DNA from: Actinomycetota bacterium
GTDB taxonomy: Bacteria > Actinomycetota > Acidimicrobiia > Acidimicrobiales > Ilumatobacteraceae
NCBI GenBank assembly: GCA_947454105.1
Contig: CANGIP010000014.1
Span: 1 to 48,859, forward strand
Direction of reading: 5' to 3'
DNA: 48,859 bases
Part shown: piece by piece, positions 33,926 through 42,676 of the stretch
Position numbering within the stretch: the stretch's first letter is position 1
Layout: the number at the start of each line of letters is the position of its first letter
Made by a program: the position numbers and the translations under genes
Notes under the pieces: generated by a model
Seen by the model: only the letters and a program-made list of their open reading frames with translations
Told to the model about the DNA's origin: nothing
Database searches by the model: none

Positions 33926-35501
33926 TCCGATTTCGGATCATTTACTCGAAAACCACAAGGGTGGAGGGACTTCGGTCCCTCCACCTGCGGTGGTTGTTCG
34001 AGGAATTGTGAAACGCTATGGCGCGCTTGCCGCGTGCGATGGCGTTGATCTCACGATGCGCGCCGGAGAAATTCATGGCGTGCTCGGACAAAACGGTGCG
34101 GGTAAATCCACACTGATGAAAATCCTCATTGGGTTAGTAATGCCCGACGAGGGTTCTATTGCCATTAATGGCAAAGATGCTCGTATCGGAAGTCCACAGA
34201 TTGCGTCCGATTTAGGTATCGGAATGGTGCACCAACACTTCAGTTTGGTTGATGGCCTCTCAGTTTGGGAGAACGTTGTGCTTGGTGAAAAAGCTCACCT
34301 TGATCGTTCGGCTGCACGCTCGCGCGTCGCCGAAATTGGTGAGCGTTATGGTCTCGATGTTGACCCCGATGCTCGGGTCTCATCACTGACAGCGGGTCAA
34401 AGGCAGCGCGTTGAAATTATTAAATGCTTGCGCCGTGATCCCAAGATTTTGATTTTTGATGAACCAACCTCGGTGTTGACTCCTGAGGAAAGTAGTCACC
34501 TCTTTGGTGTACTTCGCAATGTTGTGAAAACCGAAGGTCGAACTGTGGCTCTTGTCAGTCACAAGCTTGAAGAAGTATTGCGCGCCACTGACGACATCAC
34601 GATTATGCGTGATGGAAAAGTCGTGGCTTTTATGCGCACTAACGAGACTGATCGTCATGCACTTGCCGAAGCGATGGTAGGCCGTGCTGTTGATCTTCGC
34701 GGTGGTAAGGCTCGTCAAGTTCTAGACAACACTGTGGTCGCCTCAGCACATGCCGAACCTATTCCGGTTCTCGAAATTGTGAATGCTTCAGTGCAAACCA
34801 AGGCTGCTGGTGTGCAATTAGCAAATCTTTCGTTGTCGGTGATGCCGGGTGAAATCGTAGGTATCGCTGGTGTTGAAGGTAATGGTCAACGAGTGTTAGC
34901 TGATGTGTTGTCAAGTTTGACTGCGCTGAACTCGGGGACTGTCAAAGTGAAGGGTCGTGAGATTTCGACTGGTCGCCCAGGTGCGATGTCAAAATCGGGT
35001 ATCGGTGTCATTCCCGAAGATCGCCACGACTCGGGATGCGTGCTTGATATGTCGGTTGCCGAAAACTTAGTTTTGGCCGATCAAGGCAGTGTTGCCCAAC
35101 GAGGTTTTCTTGACCGCAAAAAGATTTCTGCTCAGGCTGAAGAACTTGTTAAACAGTTCGGAGTGAGTTGCTCGTCGGTTGATGCTCCGATGTGGACGTT
35201 GTCGGGTGGCAACCAACAACGGGTGGTATTGGCTCGCGAACTCAGCACCGGACCATCGGTGTTGGTCGCTGCGCAGCCAACTCGTGGACTTGACGTTGGG
35301 GCTATCGAATATATGGGTGGGCGCCTCAAGCAAGCGGCTGCTGACGGAGTCGGAGTTCTATTGATCTCGAGTGAGATCGAAGAACTCATTGAATTGAGTG
35401 ATCGAATTTTGGTGATGTATCGCGGATCAATTGTGGGCGAGATGAAGGCTGGAGAAATAGATATGCATCGTCTCGGAATGTTGATGGGCGGTGCCGAATG
35501 A
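33918..35501 (+). CDS. BMP-type ABC importer ATP-binding protein (two ATPase domains)
   Basis: Energises the import of the BMP ligand. The first domain has Walker A 'GQNGAGKST' (57-65), signature 'LTAGQRQRVEIIKCL' and Walker B 'ILIFDEPTSVLTPEE'. The second has a degenerate Walker A ('GVEGNGQ'), signature 'LSGGNQQRVVLARELS' and 'LVAAQPTRGLDVG', as usual for the sugar/nucleoside (NupO/YufO-like) type. The start is uncertain: GTG 33918 overlaps the BMP stop by 8 bp and would translate both hairpins into a 24-residue leader (DHLLENHKGGGTSVPPP). GTG 33990, just after the hairpin, fits the usual family N-terminus but has no ribosome binding site. The stop overlaps the permease start. Confidence 0.9.
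   Translation: MADPISDHLLENHKGGGTSVPPPAVVVRGIVKRYGALAACDGVDLTMRAGEIHGVLGQNGAGKSTLMKILIGLVMPDEGSIAINGKDARIGSPQIASDLGIGMVHQHFSLVDGLSVWENVVLGEKAHLDRSAARSRVAEIGERYGLDVDPDARVSSLTAGQRQRVEIIKCLRRDPKILIFDEPTSVLTPEESSHLFGVLRNVVKTEGRTVALVSHKLEEVLRATDDITIMRDGKVVAFMRTNETDRHALAEAMVGRAVDLRGGKARQVLDNTVVASAHAEPIPVLEIVNASVQTKAAGVQLANLSLSVMPGEIVGIAGVEGNGQRVLADVLSSLTALNSGTVKVKGREISTGRPGAMSKSGIGVIPEDRHDSGCVLDMSVAENLVLADQGSVAQRGFLDRKKISAQAEELVKQFGVSCSSVDAPMWTLSGGNQQRVVLARELSTGPSVLVAAQPTRGLDVGAIEYMGGRLKQAAADGVGVLLISSEIEELIELSDRILVMYRGSIVGEMKAGEIDMHRLGMLMGGAE
33923..33940 (+). other. Hairpin at the BMP stop codon
   Basis: TGATCCGA (33923-33930), which includes the BMP TGA stop, pairs perfectly with TCGGATCA (33933-33940) across 2 nt. 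It is the first of two stems between the binding-protein gene and its ATPase. No T-run follows. Confidence 0.55.
33960..33985 (+). other. UUCG-capped 11-bp hairpin between the BMP and ATPase genes
   Basis: GGTGGAGGGAC (33960-33970) pairs perfectly with GTCCCTCCACC (33975-33985) around the ultra-stable TTCG tetraloop. No T-run follows, so it should not terminate. Such intercistronic stems protect upstream mRNA from 3' exonucleases and let binding proteins accumulate above the membrane subunits, as known for malE-malF. That role here is inferred. Confidence 0.7.
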
Positions 35502-36592
35502 CGACGACACCAAGCGCGAAGCGCGACCGGATAGAACTCATTGCGCTCTACATCGTCAGCATCATTGCTGCATTTGTCATCGCCGCAATCTTGGTGAATA
35601 CCAGCGGGGGCTCGTGGTCGAAGGCTGTCGAAGCGATGATGAACGGAGCGTTTAAGAACCCTGGCCGTTGGGGCGAAACTTTGCGCCGCGCTGCACCATT
35701 GCTCATCGTGGCGGCGGGTAGTGCGATTGCGGCCAAAGCAGGCATTATCAATATTGGTCAAGAGGGCCAAGTATTGATTGGTGCAACCGGCGCTGCATTC
35801 ATCATGACCAAGATTCAACCGGGCAGTCCGCTGATGCTGATTCTTGGAGTCTTGCTGGGCATGTTGGCTGGCGCGGCTTGGGCGGGCATATCGGCCTTGC
35901 TCTATTACTGGCGACGTGTTCCGGTCGTTCTTTCAACTTTGTTGTTGGTGTACCTCTCTAGTCAAATCACGGGTTACACCATGACCCGTAAGTTCTTGTT
36001 GCTGGAAGTTCTTGAAGGTTCACCCACCAAGATTCAGAACAGTGCCAAGACGGCAGTAAATTCGCGTCTCGGTATTTTGCACATTTTTGGCAACAATGTT
36101 CCACTCACTGTGCCAATCGCAATCATCTTTGCGGTTGGTGTTGCCTACATGTTGGCGCACTCGGTGTGGGGCTTCCGTTTGAAGATGTTGGGTCTCAACC
36201 CTCGTACCGCCCAACGTGCTGGTGTCTCACATGTTCGCTTCGGGACGATGGCGCTGCTGACCTCGGGTGCGGCTGCTGGTCTTGCCGGATCATTGATGTT
36301 GGCGACCGGTGAATCTAACTACCGTGCGTCAAGCGGCTTCGCGGCAAGTGTTGGCTGGGACGGCTTGCTCGTGGCGTTAGTTGCCCGCAACAATCCGTAT
36401 GCATCGATCCCAGTTGCTCTGGCATTTGCCTGTTTGCATACTGGCTCAAACTTCTTGGCAGCGGCCGGTGTTGAGTCGGTTCTTGTTGACGTCATTCGAG
36501 GACTCTTGGTTCTTGCATTGTTTATCCCTCCGGCAGTGAGCGAGTTGCGTAAGAAGCGACGCGTTCTGGCCACGTTGACGGAAAGGGCATAA
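35498..36592 (+). CDS. BMP-type ABC importer permease (first)
   Basis: A 364-aa membrane protein of the BPD_transp_2 group (NupP-like). Hydrophobic helices occur at about 12-32, 65-80, 92-125, 130-155, 195-220 and later. The family stretch 'AAPLLIVAAGSAIAAKAGIINIGQEGQ' (about 65-90, landmark only) and 'LGLNPRTAQRAGVS', the coupling loop to the ATPase, are clear. ATG 35498 overlaps the ATPase stop by 4 bp. With the next gene it should form the heterodimeric channel in the cytoplasmic membrane. Confidence 0.88.
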   Translation: MTTTPSAKRDRIELIALYIVSIIAAFVIAAILVNTSGGSWSKAVEAMMNGAFKNPGRWGETLRRAAPLLIVAAGSAIAAKAGIINIGQEGQVLIGATGAAFIMTKIQPGSPLMLILGVLLGMLAGAAWAGISALLYYWRRVPVVLSTLLLVYLSSQITGYTMTRKFLLLEVLEGSPTKIQNSAKTAVNSRLGILHIFGNNVPLTVPIAIIFAVGVAYMLAHSVWGFRLKMLGLNPRTAQRAGVSHVRFGTMALLTSGAAAGLAGSLMLATGESNYRASSGFAASVGWDGLLVALVARNNPYASIPVALAFACLHTGSNFLAAAGVESVLVDVIRGLLVLALFIPPAVSELRKKRRVLATLTERA

Positions 36593-36594
36593 CG

Positions 36595-37533
36595 ATGTTG
36601 GCTTTCCTCGGAAGTTTTGGCGACATCCTTGCGAACGGACCGCTGTATCAAAGCACGTTTCGCTTAGCAGCCATTCTGGTTTTTGCTGCGGCTGGTGAAT
36701 GGGTTGCTGAACGGGCTGGCACCATCAACATTTCGGTTGAAGCAATGTTGCTCGGTGGGCACTTTGCCACAGCGATTGCCTACACCCAGACTTCCAACTT
36801 CGCTTTCTCACTTTTTGTCGGTGCGATTGCCGGAATCTTTGTGTCGTCTTTTCAGGCGTATCTCAGCCACTATTTGAACGCCGATCAGTTTGGTATCGGT
36901 CTCACACTCAATATTTTGCTGCTTGGGCTTGTGGCTTTCCTTGAGCCCAACTTCGACCTGTCAACAAAGTTGGCTGGTGAAGTCAAAGTTCCGCTGTTGT
37001 ATGACATCCCGATCCTTGGTCCGGCCATGTTTGGTCAGCGCTGGCCGATGTATCTGGTGTATGCGGTCGTTCCGTTGTCGTGGTGGCTACTCATGCGCAC
37101 GAAGTGGGGTCTCGAAGTTCGGGCAGTAGGTGAAGATCCTCAAGCTGCTGACGTCACCGGAATTCATGTGAATGCCCGTCGTCGTCACGCAATTTTGTAC
37201 ACCGGCTTCATCGCTGGTCTCGGCGGCGGCGTCTACTTGCTTGGACAAGTTGGTCGTTTTGAAAGTGGCAACATCGGTGGAAAGGGAATCATCGCGATTG
37301 CGGCAGTGATCTTTGGTGGATGGACTTTGCGTGGTGCGGTCGCTGGATGCATTTTGTTCGGTTACGTCGATGCGCTGCGATTAAATCTGCCAAATATTGT
37401 GGGGCACGACTTCAACGCTCAGTTGTTAGCTGCTCTACCATTCCTTGCGACCATCGTCGTGATGTTGATCTTCGCCAAGCACACGCGTCAACCAGCTTCC
37501 TTGGCTCGGCCATTCATACGCGGACTGAAATAA
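36595..37533 (+). CDS. BMP-type ABC importer permease (second)
   Basis: The partner permease (312 aa, NupQ-like), 2 bp after the first one. 'LAAILVFAAAGEWVAERAGT' with 'INISVEAMLLGG' is the typical N-terminal block, and 'VGEDPQAADVTGIHVNARR' is the ATPase-coupling loop near 180-198. About eight hydrophobic segments are seen. The C-terminus is basic and cytosolic. The stop is followed by a 40-bp T-rich stretch without a hairpin, then the MDR gene with its own AGGGAG ribosome binding site. Confidence 0.88.
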   Translation: MLAFLGSFGDILANGPLYQSTFRLAAILVFAAAGEWVAERAGTINISVEAMLLGGHFATAIAYTQTSNFAFSLFVGAIAGIFVSSFQAYLSHYLNADQFGIGLTLNILLLGLVAFLEPNFDLSTKLAGEVKVPLLYDIPILGPAMFGQRWPMYLVYAVVPLSWWLLMRTKWGLEVRAVGEDPQAADVTGIHVNARRRHAILYTGFIAGLGGGVYLLGQVGRFESGNIGGKGIIAIAAVIFGGWTLRGAVAGCILFGYVDALRLNLPNIVGHDFNAQLLAALPFLATIVVMLIFAKHTRQPASLARPFIRGLK

Positions 37534-37573
37534 ACAATCTCAATTTCTATTTTCATTTTTTAGGGAGCCAGTC

Positions 37574-38617
37574 ATGAAAGCAGTGTGGTACGACAATCCG
37601 GGTGGACCCGAGGTTTTGGTCTATGGAGATCGTCCCGATCCGTCGGCTGGTACTCATGACGTCGTTGTGAAAGTTCATACGGCCGCGGTCAATCACCTTG
37701 ATGTGGTGCAGCGTAATGGTTGGTTCACCATGCCTGGTTTTACCTACCCACATATTGCAGGTATGGATGTTGCTGGTGAGATTGTTGCTATTGGTTCGCA
37801 CGTCGAGTCATCGCTCGGTTTATCCATTGGCGATCGAGTCGTTGTTGACCCGTCGCTTGCTGGTGTTAACCCCGGTTCGATCTTTGCGGGCATGGGCGAT
37901 ATCTATGGCGAGCTAGGTGTCATCGGTGCAACCGTGGCTGGCGGATACGCCGAACTGTGTGTTGCTCCAGCGACCCACGTGTACAAAATCCCCGATGCAA
38001 TGTCGTACGACGATGCAGCAACCTTTCCGACTTGTTACCTCACCGCCTGGCATGCACTCTTTGAAGTTGGTGGCTTGAAGTCTGGCGAGACCGTGATGAT
38101 TCATGCTGCTGGAAGCGGTGTGAGTGTGGCGGCAATCCAACTAGCTGTTGCCGCCGGTGCGACGGTATTGGCAACTGCAGGTAGCGAAGAAAAATGCAAC
38201 AAGGCAATCACGCTTGGTGCAAGCGCAGTGTGCAATAACCGCACCGAAAATGTCACGGGCTTTGCGCGTGGGGCTACTGCAGGCGCGGGTGTCGACATGG
38301 TGTTCGATCATGTTGGGCCTGCGTTGTGGGCCGATTCAATGTTTGCCCTGAAGCCACGAGGCCGTTTGGTCAATTGCGGCAACACGACTGGTGATACTGC
38401 AACCATTCCGTCGCTTGGCTTCATGTTCCACATGGGAATTCGAATTCTTGGTAGTGATCCGTATCTTCCCGAAGAATTCGGCAAAGCCTGGAACACCTTC
38501 TGCAATGGTTCATTTCAAAAAGTTATCGACTCAACGTTTGCTCTCAAAGATGCCGCCGAGGCACAAAGCAAAATGCAGAACAACGATGTCTTCGGCAAGA
38601 TTCTTTTGAAGCCGTGA
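37574..38617 (+). CDS. Medium-chain dehydrogenase/reductase (quinone-oxidoreductase-like)
   Basis: A 347-aa NAD(P)-dependent MDR protein. The GroES-like N-terminal domain carries 'VKVHTAAVNHLDVVQRNG' and 'PHIAGMDVAGEIVAIG'. The Rossmann domain carries 'VMIHAAGSGVSVAAIQLAVA' (about 175-195). The structural four-Cys zinc loop of classic alcohol dehydrogenases is absent, so it is closer to zeta-crystallin/quinone oxidoreductase types. The cofactor and substrate are not clear. AGGGAG lies 6 nt before the ATG. It is in line with the methyltransferase gene 7 bp on. Confidence 0.85.
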   Translation: MKAVWYDNPGGPEVLVYGDRPDPSAGTHDVVVKVHTAAVNHLDVVQRNGWFTMPGFTYPHIAGMDVAGEIVAIGSHVESSLGLSIGDRVVVDPSLAGVNPGSIFAGMGDIYGELGVIGATVAGGYAELCVAPATHVYKIPDAMSYDDAATFPTCYLTAWHALFEVGGLKSGETVMIHAAGSGVSVAAIQLAVAAGATVLATAGSEEKCNKAITLGASAVCNNRTENVTGFARGATAGAGVDMVFDHVGPALWADSMFALKPRGRLVNCGNTTGDTATIPSLGFMFHMGIRILGSDPYLPEEFGKAWNTFCNGSFQKVIDSTFALKDAAEAQSKMQNNDVFGKILLKP

Positions 38618-38624
38618 ATTAGAC

Positions 38625-39716
38625 ATGGCCATTGTCGAACGCGACGCTCCGTATCCCGAGCTCAAGAAGAGTCATACAGCGGCCCACAAGGGAACACCGT
38701 GGTCCGACTACAAACCACCGGCCTCGGCACCCGTTTGGAACATTATTCAGGGGTTCGGTAACTACTGGCTCTTGATGGCTGCTATTGAGCTTGGTGCTTT
38801 TGACACGTTGGAAAAAATTGGTCCATGCCCGCTAGAACCACTTGCTGAAGCAACTGGACTGTCCCATCGAAGCGCACTGTTCTTGTTTGATGGTCTTGTC
38901 GCTATCGGAATGATCGAGCAATACCGCGATGTCTACAAACTTGGTGATCTCGCGGCGCGTTATCTCACGAGCGACGCGGTGGCCAGCATGGCTGATCTCA
39001 TTGGTGTTGCGCCCGGACCATTAGAAAACTGGGAAGAGTTGGCCGAGACTTTCCGTCGCGGAACACCAAGGCAACCCATTGAAAATGATCCAGAGGGTTT
39101 TTACGTACCGCTTGTTGAGGCGACGTATCCAACGATGTTACGGGCTGCGACGCGTGCCGACCTAAAGATCGGTTACAGCCGTACACCAAACTTACGACTA
39201 CTCGATCTTGGTGCTGGTGGAGCACCATGGTCGGTCGCAGTGTTGAGCCAAAACCCAACTGCAACAACCGTGGTCAACGACTATGAAGGTGTTTTAGAAG
39301 TTGCCAAGCGACGTATCGCTGCGGCAGGTATCGCCGATCACGAATCGCGTGTTGAATACTTGCCTGGCGATTTTCATACCGTAGAACTTGAGCCCAATTC
39401 ATTTGACATGGTCATTCTTGGGCACATCTTGCGCACCGAAGGCGATGAAGGTGCTCAACACATGATTGATCGTGCCTTTGCTGCACTGCGACCAGGCGGA
39501 CGAGTCATCGTGAGCGATTACTTCCGTGATAACACCCGAAAGTTCAATCCGTTTGGTGTGTTAATGGGAGTCACGATGGTGGCAGCAACTCGTCAAGGGC
39601 ACACGTTCACCAATGAAGAAGTAACGGCATGGATTCGGGCAACGGGATTTGAAGCCTTGCGCCTGATTGAACCCATCGGTTTCAATCAAATGTATGTCGC
39701 CAGCAAACCTGAGTAA
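38625..39716 (+). CDS. SAM-dependent methyltransferase (O-methyltransferase type, with dimerisation winged helix)
   Basis: The architecture is that of plant/bacterial class II small-molecule O-methyltransferases: an N-terminal dimerisation winged helix ('VWNIIQGFGNYWLLMAAIEL', 'LAEATGLSHRSALFLFDGL') and a C-terminal Rossmann domain with SAM motif I 'LRLLDLGAGGAPWSVAVL' (about 190-207), 'VEYLPGDFHTVEL' and 'MIDRAFAALRPGGRVIVSDY'. The catalytic His seen in plant enzymes is not obvious. Length 363 aa. A methyl-adding enzyme within a degradation locus is unexpected; it may act as a detoxifying or activating step, or belong to a salvage route. Confidence 0.82.
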   Translation: MAIVERDAPYPELKKSHTAAHKGTPWSDYKPPASAPVWNIIQGFGNYWLLMAAIELGAFDTLEKIGPCPLEPLAEATGLSHRSALFLFDGLVAIGMIEQYRDVYKLGDLAARYLTSDAVASMADLIGVAPGPLENWEELAETFRRGTPRQPIENDPEGFYVPLVEATYPTMLRAATRADLKIGYSRTPNLRLLDLGAGGAPWSVAVLSQNPTATTVVNDYEGVLEVAKRRIAAAGIADHESRVEYLPGDFHTVELEPNSFDMVILGHILRTEGDEGAQHMIDRAFAALRPGGRVIVSDYFRDNTRKFNPFGVLMGVTMVAATRQGHTFTNEEVTAWIRATGFEALRLIEPIGFNQMYVASKPE

Positions 39717-39748
39717 TCAAACCTAATTATCTAGATCCGGAGAGAACT

Positions 39749-41146
39749 ATGAGCGATCAACCGATTTCTATCGACACCATCATTCGCGGTTGGTATGTCG
39801 TGACCATGAACAAGACCCGCGACATCATTCGCAACGGTGCAGTGGCCATTGATAAAGGCGCAATTGTTGCGGTTGGTAAATACTCCGATATTTCCCGCAC
39901 CTACACCGCGAAAGAAACGGTGGGAGGCGATCGATTTGTGGTGACTCCCGGAATGGTGAACTCGCATATTCACATCACCGGCGAACCACTCACGCGCGGA
40001 TACGTTCCTGACGACACTCCCTTCGAGGAAAACGTGTTCATGTGGTTGTGCCCGTTGTATTCGGTTTTCAATGCCCGCGAAGAAAAGATGTCGGGTCAGT
40101 TGGCATCAATTGAAATGCTCAAGAGCGGAACCACGTCATTCCTTGAAGCCGGAACCATTCGTTTTATGGATGAAGTCGTTGAAGGCCTTGTCGACATCGG
40201 TATCCGTGGTCGGGTGGGTCGTTGGATTTGGGACCTTCCGCCTGAGCCCGATGTTTACAAACAAGACACCGATGAAGCGATTCGCAATCTTGAAGAATCA
40301 ATCACGAAGTACCGCTCAATCGCTGGTGGTCGTATTCAGTCGTACAGCACGCTTGTCGGACACACCACGTGTTCAGATCCGTTGTGGAAAGCTGCACGCG
40401 CGCTGGCCGATGAACATGGCGTGGGTATGAGTTTCCATATGTCGCCCGCCAAGCTTGACCCTGAAGGTTTCCTTGATGAGTTTGGTCATCGACCCATGAT
40501 TCACTTGGCCGAAATTGGGGTCTTGAAAGACGACGTTTCAATCACGCACTGTGTGCAAGTAGACAATCAAGAACTCGCAGTCATGGCGCAAGCCGGAGTT
40601 TCGGTTGCTCACTGTCCGACGACTGCATTGAAGGTCAGTTACGGTGTGACTCAAGTAGGCAAGATGCCCGAAATGGCGATGGCCGGCATCAACTTGGGTA
40701 TTGGTACCGACGGCAACAACGCGTCGAACTATTCAGACCTCATGCGTGCCACGTACTTGGTTGCTGGTTTGTTCAAAGATGCTCGAACCGATCCGCAGAT
40801 GTTCCCCGCTGAAAAGGCCTATGAAATGGCCACTCTTGGTGGCGCGCGAGCAATGAATGCTCAAGATGAAATTGGTTCACTTGAAGTCGGCAAAAAAGCC
40901 GACGTTGTTTTGCACGACACCGATCGTCCCGAATGGCGTCCATTGCTGAATGTCATGAACCAGCTCGTGTGGTCGGCCGATGGTCGGGGAGTGCACACAG
41001 TGTTCGTTGATGGCAAGAAGGTCGTTGAAGCCGGCCGTATGTTGACCGTCGACGAAGATCGCTTCTGGGCGCAGTGTCAAGAAGCTGGCGAGGCCATCAC
41101 GGCGCGTTCGGGATTGCCCGACAAATCGAAGTACCCGATTCTCTGA
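39749..41146 (+). CDS. Amidohydrolase of the TrzN/AtzA/SAH-deaminase type
   Basis: A 465-aa metal-dependent TIM-barrel hydrolase. Metal ligands follow the subtype pattern: His73 and His75 ('VNSHIHITGE'), His230 ('MSFHMSP'), His267 ('ITHCVQVD') and Asp321 ('GIGTDGNN'). The C-terminal 'GSLEVGKKADVVLHDTDRPE' completes the composite beta domain. Relatives deaminate or dechlorinate triazines, guanines and adenosyl compounds, so a heterocyclic amine or ether is the likely substrate class; the actual one is unknown. GGAGAG lies 6 nt before ATG 39749. A diverged paralogue lies at 43918. Confidence 0.88.
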   Translation: MSDQPISIDTIIRGWYVVTMNKTRDIIRNGAVAIDKGAIVAVGKYSDISRTYTAKETVGGDRFVVTPGMVNSHIHITGEPLTRGYVPDDTPFEENVFMWLCPLYSVFNAREEKMSGQLASIEMLKSGTTSFLEAGTIRFMDEVVEGLVDIGIRGRVGRWIWDLPPEPDVYKQDTDEAIRNLEESITKYRSIAGGRIQSYSTLVGHTTCSDPLWKAARALADEHGVGMSFHMSPAKLDPEGFLDEFGHRPMIHLAEIGVLKDDVSITHCVQVDNQELAVMAQAGVSVAHCPTTALKVSYGVTQVGKMPEMAMAGINLGIGTDGNNASNYSDLMRATYLVAGLFKDARTDPQMFPAEKAYEMATLGGARAMNAQDEIGSLEVGKKADVVLHDTDRPEWRPLLNVMNQLVWSADGRGVHTVFVDGKKVVEAGRMLTVDEDRFWAQCQEAGEAITARSGLPDKSKYPIL

Positions 41147-41168
41147 GAATCGCGAACATTGGACGACG

Positions 41169-42236
41169 ATGAACAACAACATCACGCTTGAAGCCGAAAT
41201 CACGCCGGGCATGCCGGTGCAACAAGTGATTGAACTCGCTCGACTTGCTGAAGACGTTGGGTTTGATCGCCTCGGAATTTCTGATGTGGTGTTTTGGCAT
41301 GACTGTTTTATGTTGCTCGGACTTGTTGCTCAGTCAACAACGCGTATTGAGCTTGGCCCGATGGTGACTAATCCGTATTCGCGTCATCCTGCGGTGTTGG
41401 CTGGCATCGCGGCAACTTTGCATGATGTGTCGAATGGTCGTGCATTTATGGGAATTGGCGTTGGTGCCGGTCTCGAAGCGGTCGGCGAAACGTATCCGCG
41501 TCCAGTTGCGCATGTACGTGATGCAGTCACGGTGATGCGCGCGTTGTTGCGCGGCGAGACGGTTAATTATCAGGGAGAAACGATTACCGTCAACGATTCG
41601 CGATTGCAGCACGTTGATCCGTTAAACCCGGCGCATGTTCCGATGTCGATTGGTACACGCAGCCCGCAGATGATGCGTTTGGCTGGCGAAATTGCCGACA
41701 TTGCGCTAGTCGGTGGTCGTTATTTGTCGCCGTCATTGGCTGCGAATTACCGCACATTTATTGCCGAGGGCGCACAGCGCATCGGTCGTGATGTTGCGTC
41801 AGTTGAAGTTGCTCCGCGAGTGACGTTGTGCGTGTCGTCAGACGGCGATCTAGCGCGTCGCAGTGTGAAGCGCTATGTAGCTCATTACATCGCACTGATT
41901 CGCCCCGCCGAACTAAATGAGCGTATGGGATTAGATGCCGATTGGTATGCACGCGTTGATGCAGCTCTTGCTCGGTCAACCGGTTGGTATTTTGATCACG
42001 ATCGTTACGACGACCCCGAAATCTTTTCACTCATCGCTGATGAATTAGTGACGAGTTTTGCCATTGTCGGTACACCCGATGAATGCAAAGACCTTGCCCG
42101 CGGCATTTTGGATCTGGGCTTCAACAGCATCAGCATGAACTTGTCATTCCCGGTGGGCAACGGCATGTATCAAGGTTTACGCGACACCCTTGAAGGTTTT
42201 GGCACCGTGATTGACGCGGTGCGTTCAGGCCGCTGA
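41169..42236 (+). CDS. Luciferase-like (LLM) oxidoreductase, possibly F420-dependent
   Basis: The 355-aa protein has the bacterial-luciferase TIM barrel pattern: 'VIELARLAEDVGFDRLGISD', 'STTRIELGPMVTNPYSRHPA', 'GRAFMGIGVGAGLEAVG', 'IGTRSPQMMRLAGEIADIAL'. These resemble F420-dependent members (methylene-H4MPT reductase-like) more than flavin monooxygenases, and fbiC in the same window shows the organism makes F420. Coenzyme choice is therefore inferred. It starts 22 bp after the amidohydrolase and ends 1 bp before the convergent SnoaL-like gene. Confidence 0.85.
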   Translation: MNNNITLEAEITPGMPVQQVIELARLAEDVGFDRLGISDVVFWHDCFMLLGLVAQSTTRIELGPMVTNPYSRHPAVLAGIAATLHDVSNGRAFMGIGVGAGLEAVGETYPRPVAHVRDAVTVMRALLRGETVNYQGETITVNDSRLQHVDPLNPAHVPMSIGTRSPQMMRLAGEIADIALVGGRYLSPSLAANYRTFIAEGAQRIGRDVASVEVAPRVTLCVSSDGDLARRSVKRYVAHYIALIRPAELNERMGLDADWYARVDAALARSTGWYFDHDRYDDPEIFSLIADELVTSFAIVGTPDECKDLARGILDLGFNSISMNLSFPVGNGMYQGLRDTLEGFGTVIDAVRSGR

Positions 42237-42237
42237 G

Positions 42238-42636
42238 TTACTCAAGGCCGGCTTGAGTTAAGAAAACTTTGCTGTCCCAGTAATCGGTGCGATTGATAAT
42301 CAGTCCAGTTGACGGATCAATCTGAATACGTAGCAATCCGCGTACGGCACAATCACGATCGTTGACATGGGCGTGCAGCGTGTATGCGTTGGCAACTGTT
42401 GACGTGGTGAGATCGACAACTTGTTGCTCAATCTCGTAACGCAGTCCAGGCATCGAAGCCATGAAGTTTGGTAGGCGACGACGATATTCGTCTTTACCTT
42501 CACAACCCGAACCAAGTGCGGCCGTGTGCTCGTTAACAAATCCGTCGGCTACAAACGAGGCCACCAGATCGGCGTCGCCAGTTGAAAATGACTCGAGATA
42601 GTTACGACAAATAGTGGCGAGTTCGTCGCGAGTCAT
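42238..42636 (-). CDS. SnoaL-like (NTF2-fold) small protein
   Basis: A 132-aa alpha+beta barrel protein with the usual helical start 'LATICRNYLESFSTGDADLV', 'FVADGFVNEHTAALGSG', and the C-terminal 'GLLRIQIDPSTGLIINRTDYWD'. SnoaL-like proteins can be cyclases, isomerases or ligand-binding proteins. The specific role is not evident. It lies 40 bp after the VOC gene at 42677 on the same strand and probably shares its transcript, which would start at the operator-2 promoter. Confidence 0.7.
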   Translation of the reverse strand: MTRDELATICRNYLESFSTGDADLVASFVADGFVNEHTAALGSGCEGKDEYRRRLPNFMASMPGLRYEIEQQVVDLTTSTVANAYTLHAHVNDRDCAVRGLLRIQIDPSTGLIINRTDYWDSKVFLTQAGLE

Positions 42637-42676
42637 GGTCTGAACATTTCAAGGGAGCCCGGGCGTGAGCCCGATC

